This document shows positions 9,119 through 15,780 of a DNA stretch of 42,274 bases, in pieces (positions within the stretch are counted from its first letter, which is position 1; each line of letters begins with the position of its first letter). The notes below the pieces were generated by a model that was not told the DNA's origin, made no database searches, and worked only from the letters and a program-made list of their open reading frames with translations. The stretch is from an uncultured Burkholderiales bacterium. GTDB lineage: Bacteria > Pseudomonadota > Gammaproteobacteria > Burkholderiales > Burkholderiaceae_C. The DNA lies in assembly GCA_903861115.1 (NCBI GenBank), contig CAIOTD010000017.1:1-42274 (forward strand), read 5' to 3'. The position numbers and the translations under genes were made by a program.

Positions 9119-10312
9119 ATGACCCAGGATGAGAAACGCGCGAGTTTTTCCCTTGCCTGTATCTATGGACTCAGGATGCTGGGTCTTTTCATGGTTTTGC
9201 CTGTTTTCGCGATAGAAGCAAAAAACTACACCGGGGGCGATGATGCAGTGGCCATCGGTTTTGCCGTGGGGATGTATGGTCTCGTTCAAGCGGTCCTACA
9301 AATCCCTTTTGGCTTGGCCGCTGATCGCATTGGAAGAAAGAAAGTCATCGTCTTTGGCCTCTTGCTTTTGGCCCTTGGCAGTTGGATTGCCGCCATCTCC
9401 ACCTCTGTTCATGGCTTGGCCATTGGCCGTGCAATCCAAGGGGGCGGTGCTATTTCAGCCGCGGTCAGCGCCCTTTTGGCCGATCAAACTCGAACGGAGG
9501 TGAGAACCAAAGGCATGGCTCTCATTGGTGTCAGTATTGGGTTAATGTTTGCATTGTCCTTGGTGTTGGGTCCCTTTTTGTCCCGTTGGGGTGGCTTGCC
9601 ATTGATTTTTGAAATCACCCTGCTTTTGTCCTTCCTTGGTGTAGCCGTCGTTGTTTTTTGGACACCTCAGGAGCAATTTCACCTTCTGGAGCCCACCAGA
9701 CTGTCTTGGACCGAACTTAGAACTTTGGTTTTTTCGCGCGACCTGTTGAAGCTTTATTTTGGTGTTTTTGTGCTGTACGCCGTTCAACTGGGTACTTGGA
9801 TGTCTGTGCCAGACTTGTTGATACGCGCAGGCGTTGACAAAGCCGATCATGGCTGGGTCTATTTGCCAGCGGTGCTCCTGTCTTTTTTGGTCATGGGATC
9901 GACTCTTTTCCCATTGGAGAAAAAAGGTCTCCTCAGGCCCTTGTTTCTAGGATCAATTTTTTTGGTTTTTTTAGTTCAGCTGGGATTCATCTTTGAGACG
10001 CGCCAGACCCCTACGCTGTGGGGCTTGGAGATTCTTTTATTTGCCTTTTTTTGTGGCTTCAACATCCTTGAAGCCAGTCAACCCAGTTTGGCCTCAAAAA
10101 TTGCACCACTTCGCGCGCGAGCGTCTACCTTGGGTATTTACAACACGCTTCAATCATTGGGTATTTTTACAGGCGCAGCGATGGGCGGTTGGGTGGCGAA
10201 ACGCATTGGCGTCGAGGGTCTTTTTGCTGGCGCTGCCGTCCTTTTATTGCTCTGGATGGGGGCTTCTTGGCACATGACCTATTACCCCAACCCTTCGAGC
10301 AACAAAAGCTGA
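9119..10312 (+). CDS. MFS transporter (YajR-like drug/metabolite exporter family)
   Basis: An integral inner-membrane protein of 397 residues with about twelve hydrophobic segments and the MFS loop signature G-L-A-A-D-R-I-G-R-K-K between helices 2 and 3. The N-terminus A-S-F-S-L-A-C-I-Y-G-L-R-M-L-G-L-F-M-V-L-P-V-F resembles the Burkholderiales MFS protein that commonly sits between uvrA and ssb. No C-terminal soluble domain like that of E. coli YajR is present. Substrate cannot be told from sequence. The ATG at 9119 fits homologues best; an in-frame GTG at 9077 would add 14 polar residues. Neither has a clear Shine-Dalgarno. Confidence 0.88.
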   Translation: MTQDEKRASFSLACIYGLRMLGLFMVLPVFAIEAKNYTGGDDAVAIGFAVGMYGLVQAVLQIPFGLAADRIGRKKVIVFGLLLLALGSWIAAISTSVHGLAIGRAIQGGGAISAAVSALLADQTRTEVRTKGMALIGVSIGLMFALSLVLGPFLSRWGGLPLIFEITLLLSFLGVAVVVFWTPQEQFHLLEPTRLSWTELRTLVFSRDLLKLYFGVFVLYAVQLGTWMSVPDLLIRAGVDKADHGWVYLPAVLLSFLVMGSTLFPLEKKGLLRPLFLGSIFLVFLVQLGFIFETRQTPTLWGLEILLFAFFCGFNILEASQPSLASKIAPLRARASTLGIYNTLQSLGIFTGAAMGGWVAKRIGVEGLFAGAAVLLLLWMGASWHMTYYPNPSSNKS

Positions 10313-10353
10313 CGTTTATGGGTGTTCGACTCGCCCAAGTTCTTGGCTCGCGC

Positions 10354-10393
10354 CTTGTCGACTTGTCGATTTGTCGATTTGTCGATTTGTCGA
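10354..10393. repeat. Tandem octamer repeat, five copies of YTTGTCGA
   Basis: Five head-to-tail copies of an 8-bp unit: two CTTGTCGA followed by three TTTGTCGA, with no interruption. It lies about 40 bp past the MFS stop codon and outside any gene. Such short perfect repeats arise by replication slippage; no function is implied by the sequence itself. Confidence 0.9.
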
Positions 10394-10609
10394 TTTTTGC
10401 ACATGAACCCTCCCAAGCCCTGGGTTTCCTGATCTTGACTTTACTTTTTCAAATCTTTGCCCAAGGATGTCCGGCGTTTGAGTTTGTCTTGTGTTGACCT
10501 TGAAACACTTGTTTTTTATGGGTTTTTAGCGAAGTATTCATCTGTTTTTCAAAGTAAGATAGGTGGGGTTTGGTATATCATTTCTATCTATACAGGCCCT
10601 TATTTTGGC

Positions 10610-10663
10610 AACCCGTTGTAGATGTTTCACAGCACATGGCCCAATGACTGTTACCAACGGGTT
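10610..10663. repeat. Inverted repeat in the ssb leader
   Basis: The arms AACCCGTTG (10610-10618) and CAACGGGTT (10655-10663) are perfect reverse complements separated by 36 nt, about 100 bp before the ssb start. They could form a long-looped hairpin in the transcript or be a spaced pair of protein-binding half-sites. It is not followed by a T-run, so it is not an intrinsic terminator. Confidence 0.55.
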
Positions 10664-10763
10664 CCTATCGTGCGGTTTTCTAGAGGTGATATCATCATTC
10701 TTTTGCATGAAGTCCAATGAAGTGCGTCTCATTGGATTGGTTTTATTTTTTGAAAGTTTTATC

Positions 10764-11243
10764 ATGGCATCTGTTAACAAAGTCATCTTGATGGGAAACT
10801 GTGGACGAGATCCTGAAGTGCGTTACTTGCCCTCTGGGCAAGCTGTTGCCAATGTGAGCATTGCGACATCGACCCGACGGAAAAATCGTGAAACAGGTGA
10901 CATGGTTGAAGACACTCAATGGCACAGAATTACCTTTTACGATCGTCTGGCAGAAATTGCTGGTGAATATGTAAAAAAAGGCCGTCCCATTTATGTTGAG
11001 GGGCGCTTGAAATACGGCAAGTACACGGACCAAGCGGGCATTGAAAAAAACACCGTCGATATCATTGCAACGGAGTTGCAGCTTTTAGGTGGGCGAGATG
11101 GCTCGAGCTCCAACGAAGAGGCCAATGGCGGTTATGCGCAGCAAAATGCCGCCCCTAAACCAGCCGCCAGGGCACCCATGCAAGCGTCAGGGCAAGCACC
11201 AAAAACCAATTTCGATGACATGGATGACGACATTCCATTTTGA
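10764..11243 (+). CDS. ssb: Single-stranded DNA-binding protein
   Basis: SSB coats single-stranded DNA during replication, repair and recombination. The OB-fold domain starts M-A-S-V-N-K-V-I-L-M-G-N-C-G-R-D-P-E-V-R and covers about residues 1-110. A Gly/Ala/Pro/Gln-rich linker follows, ending in the acidic tip D-M-D-D-D-I-P-F that recruits partner proteins. Length (159 residues) is normal. The start at 10764 is set by the conserved N-terminus; the longer open frame upstream is not SSB-like. It stands alone, with a strong terminator 16 bp past the stop. Confidence 0.96.
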   Translation: MASVNKVILMGNCGRDPEVRYLPSGQAVANVSIATSTRRKNRETGDMVEDTQWHRITFYDRLAEIAGEYVKKGRPIYVEGRLKYGKYTDQAGIEKNTVDIIATELQLLGGRDGSSSNEEANGGYAQQNAAPKPAARAPMQASGQAPKTNFDDMDDDIPF

Positions 11244-11258
11244 CGGCTTGCACCATCA

Positions 11259-11288
11259 GGGCACTTTTTGATCAAGTGCCCCGCTTTT
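11259..11288 (+). terminator. Rho-independent terminator after ssb
   Basis: A perfect 8-bp stem GGGCACTT / AAGTGCCC (11259-11266 with 11274-11281) with a 7-nt loop is followed by CG and a run of five T. It should end the ssb transcript before the flavin reductase gene. Confidence 0.85.
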
Positions 11289-11316
11289 TCTTATACATTT
11301 CCCATTTAGAGTATTC

Positions 11317-11790
11317 ATGAGCTCCATCAAAGACGCAATGAGTTGTTTTACAACTGGCGTGACTGTCGTCACGACGCACTTCGAGAATCAAGACTGGGCC
11401 ATGACCTGCAACTCTTTCAATACCGTCTCCATGGATCCAGCGTTGGTTCTTTGGAGCGTTGGGAAAGGGGCATTTTCTAATCGAGCTTTTACACAGTCCA
11501 GTGGTTTTTTGGTCAATATTCTCAGTTTAGAACAAAGAGATTTGGCCATCAAATTTTCGACTGGCTCACAAGCTGATCGATTTAAAGACGAGCCCATTGA
11601 GCGAATGAAAAGCCAACGCACAAAATTGTCGCTCTCTCTCGCATGGTTCGACTGTGAGATTGAGCAAAGGGTGAGCGCTGGCGATCACGATATTTTGATT
11701 GGCCGAGTTTTAGAATTCGGCACGTCAAATGGGGTAGGTTTGGCCCTGTCTAAAAGACAATTTGGGTACATTGAGCCTCTCAACGCATGA
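11317..11790 (+). CDS. Flavin reductase-like FMN-binding protein
   Basis: A 157-residue protein of the short-chain flavin reductase family (HpaC/NtaB-like split beta-barrel). Family features are the start F-T-T-G-V-T-V-V-T-T, the flavin-contact stretch M-T-C-N-S-F-N-T-V-S-M-D-P-A-L-V-L-W-S, then F-L-V-N-I-L and a late G-D-H-D-I-L-I-G-R-V segment with the conserved His. Members reduce FMN or FAD with NAD(P)H, often for a monooxygenase partner, but no monooxygenase gene is nearby, so the partner is unknown. It converges on the next gene with 2 bp between stop codons. Confidence 0.85.
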   Translation: MSSIKDAMSCFTTGVTVVTTHFENQDWAMTCNSFNTVSMDPALVLWSVGKGAFSNRAFTQSSGFLVNILSLEQRDLAIKFSTGSQADRFKDEPIERMKSQRTKLSLSLAWFDCEIEQRVSAGDHDILIGRVLEFGTSNGVGLALSKRQFGYIEPLNA

Positions 11791-11792
11791 GC

Positions 11793-12662
11793 TCAGACCA
11801 TCGTGTGACTGACATCGATCTTCATTCTCATCTCTATGCTCATGGACTCACCAGGCGCCAACATCTGAGCAGGTGCAGCGTGTTTCACGACATCCAAGGG
11901 AACATTGAGAACTTTGAGCAGTAACACGTCTCGCTCTTTGGATGGAATGGCTTGAAGTGTCTTAAGACTCGAGGACAGAGACAGTCGATACTTCTCTGCG
12001 TTCAAGCACGCGTCACCCCCCCACTCACTGTAACCCATGTTGTCACCGAGCTCTTGGATTGATCGGTCAAACCCAGTACTGTGGTTTGTTTTCTCATGGT
12101 TCACATCTTCTCTTGTGCGCTCTTTTGCAACAGAATGGCTTAACTTAATTTCGCTTTTTGCATTCAATGTCAATCGATCCTTGGGCATGATTGGCATGTT
12201 GAACGCCCAGCCCAAACCAACCGGTGAAGCGACATTGGATTGGTTGGTCAATGAAAGCGTTAAATAAAGCGCCCGTTCGTGAAGCCGAATGACTTGCGAG
12301 GCATCAAACAACCAAGGCCATTTTTTCTCGGCACGGTGCTCAAAACTCAAGAACACGCAATCCTCTTCTTGCTCTAGGATCTGCCAGTGACTTTGCCACC
12401 CAAGGCCCCAATCCATTTGCTCTGCGCTGACTTGATCGCTCAGCGCGGGATGACCCGTACCATGCCAAACCAACTCGCTCAAGGATGCATGGTGAACACA
12501 TGGAATCAAAGCGACCACTCCAAGGCTTGGCGTCGCGTGGTCTTTTTTTTCTTTGAACTTGAAAATTTCTTCGCCCTGAACACGCAATTGAGTAATTTTT
12601 GCACCGTTTTCAGCTTCAACGGCACAGGACAGGCCTTTGCTCTCTAATTTGATTGATTTCAT
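11793..12662 (-). CDS. Aldose 1-epimerase-like (mutarotase fold) protein lacking catalytic residues
   Basis: The overall pattern follows bacterial galactose-mutarotase-like proteins of the YphB type: an early G-A-K-I-T-Q-L strand, G-L-G-W-Q-S-H-W-Q, L-T-N-Q-S-N-V-A-S-P-V-G-L-G-W, and a late G-G-D-A-C-L segment. The residues that do chemistry in the family are not where expected. The arginine segment P-Y-x-N-R-I reads P-C-V-H-H-A, the first His-Gly segment reads D-W-G, the G-W-H-P His is Ala153, and the late catalytic Glu region reads L-L-L-K-V. A sugar-binding or structural role is possible. The ATG at 12662 has AAGTAAGG about 8 bases upstream; ATG 12764 or GTG 12773 would add a hydrophobic leader but lack a ribosome site. 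Confidence 0.65.
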   Translation of the reverse strand: MKSIKLESKGLSCAVEAENGAKITQLRVQGEEIFKFKEKKDHATPSLGVVALIPCVHHASLSELVWHGTGHPALSDQVSAEQMDWGLGWQSHWQILEQEEDCVFLSFEHRAEKKWPWLFDASQVIRLHERALYLTLSLTNQSNVASPVGLGWAFNMPIMPKDRLTLNAKSEIKLSHSVAKERTREDVNHEKTNHSTGFDRSIQELGDNMGYSEWGGDACLNAEKYRLSLSSSLKTLQAIPSKERDVLLLKVLNVPLDVVKHAAPAQMLAPGESMSIEMRMKIDVSHTMV

Positions 12663-12840
12663 CCGATGCCTTACTTTGCTTGGTTTGACTTCAACCTCTT
12701 CCCCTTGGCTGTAGTTTGCCATACTTAAGACAAAACCCAAATAGGGGATGGCGCGTTTAAACATCGGCTGCACGCATGGTTTTTAAGGCCGGCTTATTTT
12801 CCCTGAGGTGTTCTTCTAGGACACGCCTTTCCAAGGCTCA

Positions 12841-12872
12841 AAAAAAACCCACCTAGCGGACCAGGTGGGTTT
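12841..12872 (-). terminator. Rho-independent terminator of the torF-glnK-amt operon
   Basis: A perfect 10-bp stem AAACCCACCT / AGGTGGGTTT (12845-12854 with 12863-12872) with an 8-nt loop; on the minus strand it runs into seven consecutive T. It lies 91 bp past the amt stop. Confidence 0.88.
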
Positions 12873-12962
12873 AAAAGTTCTTTGAAGAACTAGACATGAA
12901 ACCAGACCCATTGAAGTGTTATCTTTTTTGTCCTTCTTTGGTTAAAAACTGTGATTGATGTA

Positions 12963-14426
12963 TCAACGGTTGTATGCTGATTCACCGTGTGACGTGATGT
13001 CCAAGCCTTCACGCTCTTCTTCTTCTGACACACGCAATCCTAGGAGCAAGTCCACCACTTTGTAAGCAATGACAGAGACCACTGCAGACCAAACAATCGT
13101 TGTGATCACGGCTTGCAATTGAATCCATACTTGACCAGAAATGGAGTACTCAGGCGCTACCGCATTGGCAACGTAATCGTATATGCCTGTGCCGCCCAAT
13201 GAGGGAGAGGCAAAGACACCGGTCAACAATGCGCCCAAAATACCACCCACGCCGTGCACGCCAAATACATCGAGTGAGTCGTCTGCGCCAAGAAGGCTTT
13301 TAAGACCACTGACACCCCACAAGCAGAACAATCCAGCAGCAAATCCGATCACGATGGCACCCAAGGGACCGACAAATCCACAAGCAGGTGTAATTGCAAC
13401 CAAGCCAGCCACGGCACCTGAGGCGGCACCCAACATAGAGGATTTGCCTTTGCCAAGCGCCTCACCCATGATCCAGCTCAGTGTTGCGGCAGCTGTTGCA
13501 ACCAATGTGTTGATGAAGGCAAGGGCTGTTACTCCATTGGCTTCCAAGTTAGAGCCGGCATTGAAACCAAACCAACCCACCCACAACATCGATGCTCCGA
13601 CCATGGTCAATGTCAGGCTGTGTGGAGCCATTGATTCTTTGCCATAACCGGTTCTCTTACCAATCATGTATGCGCCAACCAAACCTGCCACGGCAGCGTT
13701 GATGTGCACGACTGTACCGCCAGCAAAGTCAAGAGCACCCTTGGCCCACAACCATCCTGCGGCTTCTGTTACTTTTTCCAAACTTGCTGCGTCTGTGATC
13801 GCATCAGGGCCGTCCCAATACCACACCATGTGAGCAACTGGCAAGTAGCTGAATGTGAACCACAATGCACAAAAGAGCAACACGGCAGAGAACTTCACGC
13901 GCTCAGCAAATGAGCCCACAATCAAGGCGCATGTGATGGCCGCAAAGGTTGCTTGGAAACCAGCAAATGTGTACTCAGGAATCACAACGCCTTTGCTGAA
14001 GGTTGCCGCAACGGAGTCGGGTGTGATGCCGAGGAAGAACAACTTGTCCATGGAGCCAAAGAATGGATTGCCAGCGGTAAATGCAATGGTATAACCATAC
14101 AACAACCACAAAACATAGATCAAGGCCGTCACGACAAAGACTTGCATCAAAATCGATAGCATGTTCTTGCTACGCACCAATCCACCATAAAACAGCGCCA
14201 AGCCTGGGATGGTCATCATGATCACCAAAGCAGTTGCAACGGTCATCCAAGCGGTATCACCCTTGTTGGGCACAGGGGCCGGTGCAGCCGCAGGTGCTGC
14301 ATCTGCAGTTGCGCTGGCCGCTGCGGGCGCAGCTGCCGCAACTGCGGGTGCGGTATCGGCCAAAACGGCCGCAGAACCCATTAGCAAACTCAATCCGAGT
14401 GCTAGGGAGGCGAACAAATTTTTCAT
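12963..14426 (-). CDS. amtB: Ammonium transporter AmtB
   Basis: Inner-membrane ammonium channel of 487 residues. A cleavable signal peptide (to about A-V-L-A-D) is followed by an unusually Ala/Pro-rich segment of about 30 residues. Eleven hydrophobic segments then follow, with Amt signatures I-P-G-L-A-L-F-Y-G-G-L-V-R and the two pore histidines in V-V-H-I-N-A-A and F-G-V-H-G-V-G-G. The gene follows glnK by 26 bp, the usual pair in which GlnK docks on the channel and blocks it when nitrogen is plentiful. AGAAG lies at a fitting distance before the ATG. Confidence 0.95.
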   Translation of the reverse strand: MKNLFASLALGLSLLMGSAAVLADTAPAVAAAAPAAASATADAAPAAAPAPVPNKGDTAWMTVATALVIMMTIPGLALFYGGLVRSKNMLSILMQVFVVTALIYVLWLLYGYTIAFTAGNPFFGSMDKLFFLGITPDSVAATFSKGVVIPEYTFAGFQATFAAITCALIVGSFAERVKFSAVLLFCALWFTFSYLPVAHMVWYWDGPDAITDAASLEKVTEAAGWLWAKGALDFAGGTVVHINAAVAGLVGAYMIGKRTGYGKESMAPHSLTLTMVGASMLWVGWFGFNAGSNLEANGVTALAFINTLVATAAATLSWIMGEALGKGKSSMLGAASGAVAGLVAITPACGFVGPLGAIVIGFAAGLFCLWGVSGLKSLLGADDSLDVFGVHGVGGILGALLTGVFASPSLGGTGIYDYVANAVAPEYSISGQVWIQLQAVITTIVWSAVVSVIAYKVVDLLLGLRVSEEEEREGLDITSHGESAYNR

Positions 14427-14452
14427 GATTACTTCTTTCTTGAAATGGATGC

Positions 14453-14800
<348 letters not shown>

Positions 14801-14810
14801 TTAGTCTTTA

Positions 14811-15590
14811 TCAAAAGTTCTTTTTCAAACCCAACACCAACGCTGCGCCACTGAGCTCTTTTGTACCAGAGCCTGGTAAGACGTAATCACCGTGACGTGT
14901 TTTGAAGTTGGTTCCAAGCACGGTCGCACTGAGAACTGTCCCGTCCATGTCCTTGTTAATGGCAATGGAATAATCTGAGTAACTCGCTGGGTTGTTTGCC
15001 ACATATTGGTCACCCAAATGAGGAACAACTGTCAAGCCGTCACCCAAGTCGAAGGTGTAGCTCAAGTCCAAATATCGACTGTTCTTGCTGTTGGGCGCGC
15101 CAAACAAGTTTCCAGTACTGTTGGACAATTTAGCCGTCAAAGCACCAAAAGACAACGCACCATAAATTTCAAATGTGTTGGCATTGACCAATCCGGGGAC
15201 CGTGGCCAAGTTGTTGGTGGCATACCAGTACTGCAAGCCGCCAACATCAAAAGCGATGTCATCGCTCAAAGCACCTTTGTAGCCGCCATATACGTCAATT
15301 TCAACGGGACCTTTGGCTGAACCTTTGGGGTCTGAATCTTTGATCCAAGTAATGCTTGATGCCCATGCGCCGATGTAGGCACCACTTTTATCCGCATAGT
15401 CAAATCCACCTTGCACGGCAGGTTTCTTGGCAGACTGCGAAATGCCACGATAGCGGTATTCACTCACCACGCCCAAATTAAAACTGAGCGTTGACTCTGG
15501 CTCGGGAGCGGGGGCGGGATCAGCGGCCTTGGCCACATTCACGAGTCCCGTCATCACCAATGACGCCAATAAAACGTTTTTAATCTTCAT
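14811..15590 (-). CDS. TorF-family putative porin
   Basis: A 259-residue secreted protein with a signal peptide ending near V-A-K-A-A-D, then a short Pro/Ala/Glu-rich linker and alternating amphipathic beta-strands. The start of the mature part, F-N-L-G-V-V-S-E-Y-R-Y-R-G-I-S-Q-S, is the hallmark of the family annotated as TorF or TIGR02001. The last residue is Phe (K-K-N-F), as expected of an outer-membrane barrel. Its position ahead of glnK-amtB is common in Burkholderiales and suggests a role in outer-membrane passage of nitrogen compounds, which is inference. AGGAG lies 8 bases before the ATG. Confidence 0.85.
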   Translation of the reverse strand: MKIKNVLLASLVMTGLVNVAKAADPAPAPEPESTLSFNLGVVSEYRYRGISQSAKKPAVQGGFDYADKSGAYIGAWASSITWIKDSDPKGSAKGPVEIDVYGGYKGALSDDIAFDVGGLQYWYATNNLATVPGLVNANTFEIYGALSFGALTAKLSNSTGNLFGAPNSKNSRYLDLSYTFDLGDGLTVVPHLGDQYVANNPASYSDYSIAINKDMDGTVLSATVLGTNFKTRHGDYVLPGSGTKELSGAALVLGLKKNF

Positions 15591-15624
15591 GCATAACTCC
15601 TTTTAAATTGATCTGTTGACCATC

Positions 15625-15640
15625 AGCATTCTTCATGCCA
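15625..15640 (-). promoter_or_regulatory. Sigma-54 (RpoN) -24/-12 promoter for torF-glnK-amtB
   Basis: On the minus strand the sequence is TGGCATGAAGAATGCT, against the consensus TGGCACG-N4-TTGCW. The invariant GG and GC are present with exactly 10 bp between them. It lies 35 bp upstream of the first gene of the nitrogen operon, with NtrC-like dyads further upstream. Two positions differ from consensus. Confidence 0.8.
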
Positions 15641-15668
15641 TGAAAAATTATCCGTTTTACGCTATTAA

Positions 15669-15685
15669 TGCACCAAATAGGTGGC
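15669..15685. promoter_or_regulatory. NtrC-like site 1 (weak)
   Basis: TGCACC-N5-GGTGGC against the NtrC pattern TGCACC-N5-GGTGCA: the left half is perfect and the right half matches 4 of 6. Its centre is about 45 bp upstream of the sigma-54 promoter centre. Confidence 0.5.
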
Positions 15686-15709
15686 GGCCGTTATGGGGCA
15701 AGCCACGGG

Positions 15710-15726
15710 CGCACCATAATAGTGCT
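15710..15726. promoter_or_regulatory. NtrC-like site 2
   Basis: CGCACC-N5-AGTGCT has a GCAC...GTGC core with the spacing expected of NtrC sites. Its centre lies about 41 bp from site 1, close to four helical turns. Confidence 0.6.
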
Positions 15727-15758
15727 ATCAATCGCCCTCGATGCATTGGTTTTCGTGG

Positions 15759-15775
15759 CGCACTCATTTGGTGCG
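15759..15775. promoter_or_regulatory. NtrC-like site 3
   Basis: CGCACT-N5-GGTGCG is a dyad with CGCAC and GTGCG arms and the NtrC spacing. It lies just past the metH stop codon and about 49 bp from site 2, in the position of an upstream enhancer. Confidence 0.65.
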
Positions 15776-15780
15776 TCCAT

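Larger units (their letters stand above)
10313..10763. other. 451-bp non-coding stretch upstream of ssb
   Basis: No credible gene lies here. The frame upstream of ssb is open, but its translation does not resemble an SSB extension. The stretch contains an octamer tandem repeat (10354-10393) and a 9-bp inverted repeat (10610-10618 with 10655-10663). The ssb promoter is presumably in the AT-rich part after about 10500. No LexA box was recognised. Confidence 0.6.

Noticed and set aside
9182-9300. Other-frame open stretches within the MFS gene and other large genes
   Set aside because: They lack ribosome sites and family features, and lie wholly inside confidently assigned genes.
10354-10393. 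CRISPR-like array
   Set aside because: Units are 8 bp and contiguous with no spacers.
10563-10763. Long N-terminal extension of SSB
   Set aside because: The frame is open, but SSB proteins start at M-A-S-V-N-K and the upstream translation has no SSB-like or other recognisable sequence.
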